Assembly: GCA_964459205.1 (NCBI GenBank) | Contig: CAYWKJ010000001.1 | Location: 21,936 to 85,935 of the forward strand | DNA length: 64,000 bases | Reading direction: 5' to 3' | Source: JABJMC01 sp964459205 | GTDB taxonomy: Bacteria; Patescibacteriota; Gracilibacteria; UBA1369; UBA12473 | Part shown: in pieces, positions 26,016 through 33,993 of the stretch | Position numbering within the stretch: the stretch's first letter is position 1 | Layout of the letters: every line of letters begins with the position of its first letter | Notes under the pieces: model-generated | Seen by the model: the letters and a program-made list of their open reading frames with translations, nothing else | Databases searched by the model: none | Told to the model about the DNA's origin: nothing | Made by a program: the position numbers and the translations under genes

Positions 26016-26106
26016 GGGGCAGGACGACGTCGCACCCCCGGCGGTCAGGTTGGGACTTAAACTGGATATGTCAAACCTGTGCTTTAAGTCTTTTTTACCT
26101 TGCCCC
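26016..26106 (+). other. Nested inverted repeats with a possible pseudoknot upstream of tRNA-Thr
   Basis: GGGGCAGG (26016-26023) pairs with CCTTGCCCC (26098-26106). Inside, CAGGTT (26046-26051) pairs with AACCTG (26074-26079), and GACTTAAA (26054-26061) pairs with TTTAAGTC (26083-26090). The two inner stems interleave. TTTAAGTC is followed by TTTTTT, so the second stem also looks like a plus-strand terminator. Just upstream, TTGTCAATAA and TTATTGACAA form another hairpin (25986-26012). Confidence 0.45.
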
Positions 26107-26127
26107 TGATCGCTCCTTATGTTAAAT
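26100..26127 (+). promoter_or_regulatory. Promoter of tRNA-Thr and rpmG (TTGCCC-N16-TTAAAT)
   Basis: TTGCCC at 26100-26105 and TTAAAT at 26122-26127, ending 24 bases before the tRNA. The -35 box overlaps the last arm of the nested repeat structure. Confidence 0.5.
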
Positions 26128-26151
26128 TTGCGCTCGCCGACTACCAATTAA

Positions 26152-26226
26152 GCCGAGGTAGCTCAGGGGTAGAGCACACCCATGGTAAGGGTGGGGTCGT
26201 GAGTTCAAATCTCATTCTCGGCTCCA
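26152..26226 (+). tRNA. tRNA-Thr (GGT)
   Basis: 75 nt. Acceptor GCCGAGG/TCTCGGC (one G-U), D arm GCTC/GAGC, anticodon stem CACCC/GGGTG with loop ATGGTAA (anticodon GGT), T arm GTGAG/CTCAT, encoded CCA. Followed after 35 bases by rpmG, so they are probably co-transcribed. Confidence 0.95.
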
Positions 26227-26261
26227 GTTTCCAACTAATTTAATCTTGATACTTAATTCAA

Positions 26262-26456
26262 ATGAGCAAAGGAAAATCTACATTCTGCGACTGGCGTTGT
26301 CCTGATTGCAATAAAACGCATTCAACAAAGCCTTATAACAAGCGCAATAACGAGACTATTGGAAAAGAATTTTCTAAGTTCTGTAACCAGTGTCGTGCTC
26401 ACAAGACCTTTTTCAGAAAAGATACGAGCAAAGGAAGCCTTGGAAACAAGCGCTAA
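26262..26456 (+). CDS. rpmG: 50S ribosomal protein L33
   Basis: 64 residues with the L33 zinc-ribbon layout: CPDC (13-16) and CNQC (40-43) flanking a basic YNKRNN segment, then HKTFFRKD. It is slightly longer at both ends than typical L33. A tRNA-then-rpmG order is common in bacteria. No SD precedes the ATG. Confidence 0.88.
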   Translation: MSKGKSTFCDWRCPDCNKTHSTKPYNKRNNETIGKEFSKFCNQCRAHKTFFRKDTSKGSLGNKR

Positions 26457-26494
26457 ATCTGCGACACTAAGTTACACATTTAACATTTTTTGTC

Positions 26495-28285
26495 ATGGTT
26501 CAAAAGTTCCTCCCGCTTACCTTGATTGGCGTACTTGTTGCCAGTCTTTTTAGTTTAACTGGCTGCGTTGGTGGCCCATCTTTTATAGAAGTGCATTCTT
26601 CAAATGAAGGGTATTTAATCGAAGAGGTTCTTCCACACGATACTTGGTTTGCCTTAAGTGTTTCTACTTTGGATATAAATCAACAAACCTTTTTTCATGA
26701 TTTTGTAGCGCGTTTTACAGATGATCCAAATGAATTTCGAAACCAAATTTTGTCTGGGATAGATGACAATCTTGCAACCATTGATATGTCTTATATTGAT
26801 GATATTCAGCCAATTTTAGGCGAAGAAGGAACGCGATTTATGCTGGCTCTTTCGGAAGGGAATAATGGTGATGCAATTACTCATGCTGGCGTGACATTGC
26901 AAGATCCAGAGTTGGCAGAGCAATTATTTGAAGATTTAGAAGCTGAGGGACGTTTTGTGCGAAAAGTAGTGAAGGATTATGACCTTTATTTTAATGTGTA
27001 CGCCGAAGAACAGGAGCAAGATGTGTTTTATTTTGCAGTTTATGATGATTTGTTTTTGATTGCTAATGATTCAGATGAGTTGGCTGAGATGGTTGATTTA
27101 GCAAAAAGTAAAGGTGATTATTCATTGTGGTCAAAAGATATTTATCAGGCAGTGACTCAAGAGTTGCCAACTGAACACGTGGGAATGATGTTTATGGACG
27201 GTGAATATTTGGCTGGACGTGGCTCAACGGATTTTGCTGGCATGGGAATTTCTAATAATTTGGCACCTTATTTAGCGGGGCAAGGTATGGCATTTGTGGC
27301 TGATGAAGATGGTCTTAAAATGAGTGGAATTGCTCTTGGTAATCGAGAAAAAATTGACGCTGATGATATGAGTTTGGATGAACTTCAGGCTAAAAAGCGT
27401 TATTTGGCAGAAGATATGCCCGGCGTGAATTTGGGTGTTTATTTAGAATCTTATGATATGGCGCGAGCGATTAAGCAGCAAATGGGTGATGATGAGGGGG
27501 CCATGCTTTCGGCTTATATGGCACTGCTTGGACTAGATCCTAGTACAGATATTAGTGAGTTTTTATCAGAGGGTTATGCTGTTGCTTTGCATGAAAATAG
27601 CGGGTTTTTGCCTGGGGTTACGATTATGATGGATGTTTCAGATGGATTTGAAAGCGCAGAAGAGTTGATTGATAATCTGGATGCCCAAATTGCTGGTTTA
27701 TTAGGAGTATTCCAATTACAAGGCGGAACAATTGCTGAAGCTATTTCTAAGGAGGAAGTAGAGGTTTTAGGGCGCCAATTTGATCAAATTACTTTAGATT
27801 TAGATAGTTTGATGGCTCTTTATGATACTACTGGGGCTTTTAGTTTGCCGGATGAAGTTCAAGGTCAGACTGCGGATTTAATTTACGGCGTAACTGATGA
27901 TCATCGCTTAATTATTTCTACTTATGAAGGTTGGGTTGAAGAAATGCATTTGATGTTGGATGATACAGAGGTTTATGAGGAAACTTTGGCTCATTTGAAG
28001 GGCTATAAGGAAGGGGTTGTGTATATTGATTTTGATGAATTAACAGAGTTTATGAGTGCTTTTGAGGCTTTCCGTGAAGCTCTTCGGAATGATGCTGAGC
28101 TTTTGAGCGCCGAAGTAGCAACAGAGGCTGAGGAGGGGACAGAAGGAGAGATTGTTTCCGATGTTGAGGTAGCAGAAATTGATTGGGATGAGTTTTTGGA
28201 ACCACTAAAGAGCTTTGCTTTTTCTAGTAATGCTAGTAAGTACGAAGTTGAGTTAGGAGGTGTGGTTCTGTTGGATGAGGAGTAA
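26495..28285 (+). CDS. DUF3352-type lipoprotein
   Basis: 596 aa. Signal peptide with lipobox LTGC (Cys at about residue 23). The mature protein follows the DUF3352 pattern: an early PHDTWFALSVSTLDINQQ segment, a mid-protein DDLFLIANDSDELAEMV motif, and repeated long alpha/beta units rich in Asp and Glu. Such proteins are surface- or periplasm-facing, widespread in CPR and cyanobacteria, with no known activity. It is probably in the tRNA-Thr-rpmG transcript (38 bases after rpmG) and is followed by tRNA-Trp after 30 bases. Confidence 0.8.
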   Translation: MVQKFLPLTLIGVLVASLFSLTGCVGGPSFIEVHSSNEGYLIEEVLPHDTWFALSVSTLDINQQTFFHDFVARFTDDPNEFRNQILSGIDDNLATIDMSYIDDIQPILGEEGTRFMLALSEGNNGDAITHAGVTLQDPELAEQLFEDLEAEGRFVRKVVKDYDLYFNVYAEEQEQDVFYFAVYDDLFLIANDSDELAEMVDLAKSKGDYSLWSKDIYQAVTQELPTEHVGMMFMDGEYLAGRGSTDFAGMGISNNLAPYLAGQGMAFVADEDGLKMSGIALGNREKIDADDMSLDELQAKKRYLAEDMPGVNLGVYLESYDMARAIKQQMGDDEGAMLSAYMALLGLDPSTDISEFLSEGYAVALHENSGFLPGVTIMMDVSDGFESAEELIDNLDAQIAGLLGVFQLQGGTIAEAISKEEVEVLGRQFDQITLDLDSLMALYDTTGAFSLPDEVQGQTADLIYGVTDDHRLIISTYEGWVEEMHLMLDDTEVYEETLAHLKGYKEGVVYIDFDELTEFMSAFEAFREALRNDAELLSAEVATEAEEGTEGEIVSDVEVAEIDWDEFLEPLKSFAFSSNASKYEVELGGVVLLDEE

Positions 28286-28315
28286 TTTCGTGCTATAAAT
28301 TGGCCAGCACATTGT

Positions 28316-28389
28316 AGGGGCGTGGTGAAATGGTATCACAGGGGTCTCCAAAACCTCTAGTGCGGGTTCGATTCCTGCCGCCCCTGCCA
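28316..28389 (+). tRNA. tRNA-Trp (CCA)
   Basis: 74 nt. Acceptor AGGGGCG/CGCCCCT, anticodon stem GGGGT/ACCTC with loop CTCCAAA (anticodon CCA), T arm GCGGG/CCTGC, discriminator G, encoded CCA. CCA reads UGG only, consistent with TGA being a stop in this genome. Confidence 0.95.
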
Positions 28390-28395
28390 TTAAAT

Positions 28396-28419
28396 CGCAG
28401 GGACAAACCTGCGGTTTTT
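28396..28419 (+). terminator. Intrinsic terminator after tRNA-Trp
   Basis: CGCAGG-GACAAA-CCTGCG followed by GTTTTT; perfect 6-bp stem directly after the tRNA. Confidence 0.85.
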
Positions 28420-28443
28420 CCCCACGCACCCCCTTTTCCCTAA

Positions 28444-28564
28444 AAGGTTGTTCGCAAAAAGTAAGTTTCGCTAAACTTCGTAAAATTTTCCTCGGGACCC
28501 ACGAGACCCGGAGAAAAATGTTTACTACGTGCGCTCGACTTATTTTTGCTCACGCTTATTTATA
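28444..28564. repeat. 120-bp palindromic repeat, copy B
   Basis: Second copy of the element at 25231-25350, differing at only a handful of positions, most in paired or loop sites. It lies ten bases from the closing arm of cassette 4, just as copy A lies beside cassette 3, so on the minus strand both cassettes would be followed by this large hairpin. Confidence 0.8.
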
Positions 28565-28574
28565 ATTGAGTTGG

Positions 28575-28935
28575 GACAAGGTGATAGTGAGTTCGTGTCC
28601 CTCCTGCCGCCGTATATGGGCAGGTAGGGAGCGCTCGAAGAGTGTTTCAATGATAGTTTCCGCCTAAAGGCGTCTTTTCAAAGAATATCTCACCAATGGG
28701 AGCTGATCGCTACGCCGCTGCTAGAGGCCGCGGAGAGCGGCTTCGATGCCAGCGACGAGACATCCAATCCCGCCGGACACGCTAAGCCCAATAATGAAAA
28801 GACTCATTGAGCCTCCTATGTAAGAGAATGCGCCCACAAGGGACGCGACTAACCTTGGCTCATTCCGAAGGCAGCCACAAACTGGTTTTACAAATAAGCT
28901 CATGGCTGGCTTCGGAAGCCTACTATCACCTTGTC
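28575..28935 (-). repeat. Cassette 4 bounded by a perfect 14-bp inverted repeat
   Basis: GACAAGGTGATAGT (28575-28588) and its exact reverse complement (28922-28935). On the minus strand: promoter 29028-29056, leader of about 86 nt, TTTGACA arm, leader hairpin TTCCGAAG..CAGCCA/TGGCTG..CTTCGGAA (28863-28917), SD AGGAGG, a 28-codon ORF, about 130 bases, second arm, then palindrome copy B. The arm sequence is unrelated to the other cassettes; only the plan is shared. Confidence 0.75.
28721..28807 (-). CDS. Very small hydrophobic protein of cassette 4 (28 aa)
   Basis: ATG at 28807 with a consensus AGGAGG four bases upstream, the best SD in the window. The product (MSLFIIGLSVSGGIGCLVAG then IEAALRGL) is a single glycine-rich membrane helix with one cysteine and a short amphipathic end, like many small membrane or toxin-type peptides. 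In-frame codons extend upstream to 28903 but lack an SD and run through the leader hairpin. Function unknown. Confidence 0.6.
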   Translation of the reverse strand: MSLFIIGLSVSGGIGCLVAGIEAALRGL

Positions 28936-29027
28936 AAATCCTGCTTAGGCACGAGAAACGAATACGCATCGGGGATGGATTCGTATCTACGGTTGATTTG
29001 CAGGCCTGGGCAATTCCCAGGAGGGGT

Positions 29028-29056
29028 ATTTTAGGTTGGAAGGATTAATTTGTCAA
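29028..29056 (-). promoter_or_regulatory. Promoter of cassette 4 (TTGACA-N17-TAAAAT)
   Basis: Consensus -35 TTGACA (29051-29056) and TAAAAT (29028-29033) with 17-base spacing on the minus strand. The -35 box contains the TGA stop codon of the upstream gene. Confidence 0.8.
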
Positions 29057-29997
29057 CCTTTAGCGCCTGGAGCACTTAACTCTTCCCAGTCCATGTATTT
29101 GATATTTAATCCTCCTAACACTTGAGCCGGAATAGTGTTTACTGCCGGCCCTGCATTGTGAGTGAAGGAGCGTGTAATTATTACTGCTTCTAAGGCGTAG
29201 ACTAGTTTTTTGCTGTAACCAGCTGATTTGGCGAATTTAGAAACTTTAGAAATTCCTCCTAGCAAGAAAGCCACAGATAAAATAAACGTAACTGCTGGAA
29301 TAACCTTATCATTGGTTTCCATGTGTTTATATTGAAATTTCAAAAATTCCCAAGCCAATACATAGTCTTCATATTCCATTTCAGTTAAGGTTTTTGTAGA
29401 GTTTTTTAAATCCCGCCAGGTCTCGGGATCAAATAATTCAACTAAGCCTGTAGCGACCGACTCAATCGCGTTTGCCGGCATTAACATATAACGCTGAAAA
29501 TCGCTTAGCTCACTACGGTTAGTCCAGTACATTACAGCTTTATCCGTATATGAATCTGGGAAAATTTCTTTGTATAATTCATCTGCAAATTTAATTAATT
29601 CTTGTTCTTGTTCTTTTGTAAGAGTTTCAAAAACTTGAGGGTCGATTGTCTCGCCACGAACAATCGGCCCCATGACGGATTCAGGGCTATTAAGTGAATC
29701 TTCGGTAAACCAGAAGTTAACCGATACAGCGAGTTTGTTATAAAGCTCTACATAGTCAAGTATTTCATCATCTGATTTTTCTTGTACCTGGTCTAATGTT
29801 GTTAGAATTTCTTCCATTTGATCTAAGGTCAAGTTCATGGTTAGGTTTTCTCTTTCAATTCGTTCAAAAAAATCAGGATAGTTTTCTTGCAATTGTCCGT
29901 AGGCTCGACGAAATGATTCTAAATCGGATCGATATTCGGGGAGACGTTCGCGTAATTTATTTACATTAATTGTTGGGACTTCGGGGGAATCTGCCAT
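29053..29997 (-). CDS. Orphan protein with helical N-terminal region and C-terminal hydrophobic segments (314 aa)
   Basis: Unrecognised. Residues 1-200 are acidic and helical, with heptad-like stretches (for example LDQMEEILTTLDQVQEKSDD around 58-77). A hydrophobic segment at about 240-258 (VIPAVTFILSVAFLLGGI) and a weaker one at about 272-285 suggest a membrane-anchored protein with a large soluble head. Stop codon TGA. It has its own start region with no SD. Confidence 0.7.
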   Translation of the reverse strand: MADSPEVPTINVNKLRERLPEYRSDLESFRRAYGQLQENYPDFFERIERENLTMNLTLDQMEEILTTLDQVQEKSDDEILDYVELYNKLAVSVNFWFTEDSLNSPESVMGPIVRGETIDPQVFETLTKEQEQELIKFADELYKEIFPDSYTDKAVMYWTNRSELSDFQRYMLMPANAIESVATGLVELFDPETWRDLKNSTKTLTEMEYEDYVLAWEFLKFQYKHMETNDKVIPAVTFILSVAFLLGGISKVSKFAKSAGYSKKLVYALEAVIITRSFTHNAGPAVNTIPAQVLGGLNIKYMDWEELSAPGAKG

Positions 29998-30032
29998 GGG
30001 TTTGAGTTAAAAATATGAATCAATTATACTAT

Positions 30033-30365
30033 TTAAAAGTCTAAAATAACCTCGAGTGTTCCACTTCCGCCGCGATCTCGGCGGCCTTCGTAAACACGAG
30101 CTACATTGGGGTGGTTTTGGAGGTATTTTTTAAGAAAAGGCTTGATGATTGGCATTCCTTTGGCGGAATGGAGGCCTTTGCCGGTGATGAATAAAACTTT
30201 GGTTAGATTGCGGCGTTCGCAGGTTTCGAGGAATTCGTCGGCTAGGGCTTGAATGTCTTGATTGCGCAGGCGGCCGCGATTATGAAAATCAAATTTTGCT
30301 TGAGGCTTACTCAAGTTATCGTACTTATTATTCTTTTGGGGGCGCTGTTTTTTGCGTTTGGCCAT
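30033..30365 (-). CDS. Smr-domain protein
   Basis: 110 aa, with a basic N-terminal tail then a complete Smr domain: DFHNRG in place of the usual LDLHG, ITGKGLHS (the TGxG loop) and a glycine-rich end near RRDRGGSGTLEVIL. Smr domains bind or nick branched nucleic acid or act on stalled ribosomes; stand-alone short forms are uncharacterised. It is followed after six bases by the AI-2E family gene coming from upstream on the same strand. Confidence 0.88.
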   Translation of the reverse strand: MAKRKKQRPQKNNKYDNLSKPQAKFDFHNRGRLRNQDIQALADEFLETCERRNLTKVLFITGKGLHSAKGMPIIKPFLKKYLQNHPNVARVYEGRRDRGGSGTLEVILDF

Positions 30366-30371
30366 AGTTAT

Positions 30372-31511
30372 TTATGCCTCTAAAACTTGCTTGTATTCAA
30401 GTTTGTAAATGTAGAGGAAGGTTAGGGCCAAAGAAAGTAAATAAGGAGCGATAATCAATCCAGGCAGACCCATAGTGAAGATTCCTCCTAAGATTGTGAG
30501 GAAGGAAAGTAGGGGATGAATGCGGGCGCTTTCACCAATAACAATGGGCTTGATAAAGTTGTCGACTGTGCCAACGACAAACATTCCCCATAAAACTAAG
30601 AATAATCCGGCAACCCAGTGACCAGTGATAAATAGAATTAAAGCGGCGGGGATCCAAATAAGGGTGGCGCCAACATATGGAACAATTGAGAAAAAGGCCA
30701 TGATCGTACCCCAAAAAGCAGCGTTTTCAATGCCTGCTAAAGCAAAACCAATACCTCCTAAAAATCCTTGTGCCATAGCAGCACCAAAAATTCCATAAAG
30801 GATGCCGCGGCTCATAGCTTGGAGTTTATCGAATAAGATTTTTCGATATTTGCGCGCGACGGGGATGAGCTCTTTGAACTCATGAATAACTTTGTCTCCG
30901 TCGCGCAGGAAGAAGAAAGTTGAGAGTAGCAGTACAAATAAATGAAAGGCCAGAACAGATAAGGATTTGGCAAACGAGGTAGTTTGAGCCACTAGGAACT
31001 GACTTACATTTTGCACGGCACTGGTGGCAAATCCGACCACATCTTCCATTTTAATGGGCGCAAAATCACTGGCTTGTTCAATGTATTTTCCGACAAAGCT
31101 ATTTTCAATTTTTTCGGGGATTAATTGAACATCATCAAAAACATCACCAACATGAATTTCTACATAAGAATAAATATCAATCGCTTGATCTGTGATGTAA
31201 GAAACAAACCAGGTTACTGGAGCTAGTAAAATTCCTAAAATCAGCATAAAACTAATAATACTAGCCGCAGTCCTTTTATTATTAAGGACTTTTAGGATTC
31301 GTCGATGTATTGGGTAGAATCCGGTGGCAATAACGGCGCCAATTACAATTGATGGCAGGAATGGGCTGATAATCCAAATAATGGCGATAAGTAGAGCTAT
31401 AAGTCCGCCTAAAATAAAATATTTAGGGATATCTTCTAGAACAACGTGAGTATCAATTTTAGGAGACCTAGATTTTGGTTTGGATTTTTTGGTAGGTTTT
31501 TTGGGAGGCAT
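30372..31511 (-). CDS. AI-2E (PerM/UPF0118) family transporter
   Basis: About eight membrane helices in 379 aa, with a basic Lys/Pro-rich N-terminal tail. Family motifs: FLPSIVIGAVIATGFYPIHR early, FLRDGDKVIHEFKELIPV mid-protein, and GIENAAFWGTIMAFFSIVPY then PIVIGESARIHPLLSFL towards the end. Members have been linked to AI-2 export or Na+/H+ exchange; substrate unknown. I start at the ATG at 31511; the frame extends to a TTG at 31532 that is unlikely. Confidence 0.88.
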   Translation of the reverse strand: MPPKKPTKKSKPKSRSPKIDTHVVLEDIPKYFILGGLIALLIAIIWIISPFLPSIVIGAVIATGFYPIHRRILKVLNNKRTAASIISFMLILGILLAPVTWFVSYITDQAIDIYSYVEIHVGDVFDDVQLIPEKIENSFVGKYIEQASDFAPIKMEDVVGFATSAVQNVSQFLVAQTTSFAKSLSVLAFHLFVLLLSTFFFLRDGDKVIHEFKELIPVARKYRKILFDKLQAMSRGILYGIFGAAMAQGFLGGIGFALAGIENAAFWGTIMAFFSIVPYVGATLIWIPAALILFITGHWVAGLFLVLWGMFVVGTVDNFIKPIVIGESARIHPLLSFLTILGGIFTMGLPGLIIAPYLLSLALTFLYIYKLEYKQVLEA

Positions 31512-31579
31512 ATTAAAAGGGATTAAAAACAATCTTCATCTTAAACAAAAACCCGCTTTAAGGAAAGTTGAAGAGCTGG

Positions 31580-33955
31580 TTAACTTGTTTTGTCTGGCTC
31601 AACGTTGTAGTAGGTAAAAAGAAATTCAGCTAATTCGTGGAAAATTGGCCCAGCGGTGGCGGCTCCCCATTCAACTGTTTTCGGCCGATCCAGTTTAACA
31701 AGTACGGTAAATTGGGGGTCTTCAATTGGAGCAAATCCTACAAATGACGTGATAGTAGTACCACGCCCAGATAATGCACGGCCCCATTTATAAGTTTGAG
31801 CAGTACCAGTTTTCCCGGCAACATAATGATTGTCTATGGCAGCTAGAGGAGCGCCTTGTTCTACAACAGCCGTCATCATAGCTGTTACTTGATCGCAGGT
31901 TTCTTCGGTTAACACGCGGCGAACAATTTCAGGCTCAAATTCATTCATTCGGCCATCTGCTTCTTCAATATAGTCAACAATGTAAGGCTGCATAAGTAAG
32001 CCACCATTGGCAATAGTTGAGATCGCAGTGATAAGTTGAACCGGAGTTACAGAAATACCTTGGCCAAAAGCTTTAGTAACTAATTCAGATTCTGCCCAAA
32101 AATCATAATATTCTAAAAGCCCGGAATGTTCATTTTCAAATTCAATGTGAGTTTTTTCAGTAAACCCGAAAGCCTCTAAATAATCATAAAAAAGAGCCTT
32201 TCCTAATTCTTGGGCCACAAAAGCCATTCCCGTATTATCGGAATGAATAAGAACTTCCGTCATAGTGGAAGTGCCATAGTACACATCATTAAAAGTGTGA
32301 ATTTCGTATTCATCGACTTGAATTGGGCCATTGGAGTAAAAGGTTGTGTAAGGAGTAACTTCACCGGCATCAATAGCCGAAGCCATCGCAACGGGCTTAA
32401 AAACAGACCCTGGCTCGTATGGCAAAGTAACGGCTTTTAATTGATAAACTTCGGGGCCAACGTCATTTGTGTATTTAAAGTAAGCGTCTTTTTCTGCATC
32501 ATAAAAAACTTCTATTCTTTGGTCTGGGTCTTTACGAATATAAAGGTAAATGCGCTCATTTTCTTCCTCTCCAACTCGATAAAGAAATTCTTCTTGGTCT
32601 TCGGGGATTTCTATTTCTTCGAGTTCGTAGGCATCACCATAATTATTAGGATCAAAGGTGGGGTAATGAGCCATGGCTAGGATTTTCCCAGTGGCTGGTT
32701 CTTGCACAATTATAAGACCGCTGTCAGCCTGGAATTCTTCGACGCCCTTAGCGAGCACGGATTCAGCTTCAGCCTGAATGGTTCGGTCTAAAGTCAGCAT
32801 AATATTGGATCCATCAATTGCTTCTTGGATTTCACTGTCTCCCACGGTTATTTGTTTTCCGCTGGCATCAATTTGAGAGGTGAAATATCCAGTTTGGCCT
32901 TTAAGCTCAATTTCGAACATGCTTTCTAGGCCGTATTGTCCAGTGCTAGTGGCATTGGTGTAGCCTAATATTTGAGCCGCTAATTCTCCCTCGGGATAGT
33001 AGCGGTAATATTCTTCTTGGAGGCGAATGCCAAAAAAAGCGGCCTCTTCTTCATCCTGTAGTCGTTCTATTTCTTGCGAAGATTCATGCGGGAGTTTTCG
33101 TTGTAAAATCACATAACGATTGCGTCCCTCTAAAATACTTTCTAGATTATCTTCTTCAACATTTAAAATTTCAGCCAGGTCTTTAGCTACAGACCCTTTG
33201 TTAGAAATTTGAGGAGGATAAGCATAAAGTGAGCCGTTTTCCGTGATTTCTACTCCTGGTAAGTAGAGATTATTAATGGCATCGATATAAGTTGGCTCCA
33301 AGTCTTCGGTAAGAAGAATTACAGATCGGGTTTTTTCGCTTAAAGTGTCAATGAGTTCTTGTTGAAACAGCATGTAAAGTTCTTCGTCGGTGTGGAGTTT
33401 TAAGTCAGTGTAAGAAAGAAGGTTTTCTAAATTGATGGTGCTTTCAGTTTCTTCGACATGCTCTTCCCATTCGGCTTCTTCTTCCTCGCTTTCTTCAGAT
33501 TCTTCATCTGCTCCTTCCATTTCTTCTAAAGATTCAAAAGTTTTTTCGTATTCACGGAGTAGATTTTCATAACGTTCTTGATCGCGTTCTTGTTCTTCTT
33601 CTAAATCAAAAAGTAGGGGAGTTAAGGTCTCGCCCACATAAGTAGGATCTTCAATTAGGGTTGGGTCAGCGTAAACTAATTTAAAAGTGGTGTTGGTGGC
33701 TAGAGCGTATGGTTCATCTGAGTTGCGATCTTGAATTAGGATTTCTCCACGCCGGGCCGGGATTTCTGTATAACCTTGGTTTTTTTCAAAAGCAATTTGT
33801 TGGTAATAACCAGCTTTAATTACTTGCAAAAAGAAAAGTCGTACAAAAATTATAAAAATTATTATGAATCCCAACGCAATAAGGACCGTGATCCGGTTCA
33901 TTGGGAGTTCACGAAAGTGTTTGCGGTATTTAAAGAGGGTTTTAGCTTTGGCCAT
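31580..33955 (-). CDS. Class B penicillin-binding protein (PBP2/FtsI-like transpeptidase)
   Basis: 791 aa. One N-terminal span (about 22-45), a dimerisation/pedestal domain starting at PARRGEILIQDRN, and a transpeptidase domain with SVFK (517-520), SDN (572-574) and KTGT (715-718). Cross-links peptidoglycan for division or elongation; which of the two cannot be decided. Odd features are a Glu-rich insertion at about 148-172 and a long acidic loop before the catalytic serine (about 445-495), both absent from E. coli FtsI. Highly acidic surfaces are shared with the other secreted proteins here. Confidence 0.93.
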   Translation of the reverse strand: MAKAKTLFKYRKHFRELPMNRITVLIALGFIIIFIIFVRLFFLQVIKAGYYQQIAFEKNQGYTEIPARRGEILIQDRNSDEPYALATNTTFKLVYADPTLIEDPTYVGETLTPLLFDLEEEQERDQERYENLLREYEKTFESLEEMEGADEESEESEEEEAEWEEHVEETESTINLENLLSYTDLKLHTDEELYMLFQQELIDTLSEKTRSVILLTEDLEPTYIDAINNLYLPGVEITENGSLYAYPPQISNKGSVAKDLAEILNVEEDNLESILEGRNRYVILQRKLPHESSQEIERLQDEEEAAFFGIRLQEEYYRYYPEGELAAQILGYTNATSTGQYGLESMFEIELKGQTGYFTSQIDASGKQITVGDSEIQEAIDGSNIMLTLDRTIQAEAESVLAKGVEEFQADSGLIIVQEPATGKILAMAHYPTFDPNNYGDAYELEEIEIPEDQEEFLYRVGEEENERIYLYIRKDPDQRIEVFYDAEKDAYFKYTNDVGPEVYQLKAVTLPYEPGSVFKPVAMASAIDAGEVTPYTTFYSNGPIQVDEYEIHTFNDVYYGTSTMTEVLIHSDNTGMAFVAQELGKALFYDYLEAFGFTEKTHIEFENEHSGLLEYYDFWAESELVTKAFGQGISVTPVQLITAISTIANGGLLMQPYIVDYIEEADGRMNEFEPEIVRRVLTEETCDQVTAMMTAVVEQGAPLAAIDNHYVAGKTGTAQTYKWGRALSGRGTTITSFVGFAPIEDPQFTVLVKLDRPKTVEWGAATAGPIFHELAEFLFTYYNVEPDKTS

Positions 33956-33993
33956 GGGGTCTCATGGTAAACGAAACCCCTATAAGATTCAAT

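Noticed and set aside
162..28935. Insertion sequences
   Set aside because: No transposase-like ORF is enclosed and I saw no target-site duplications outside the arms.
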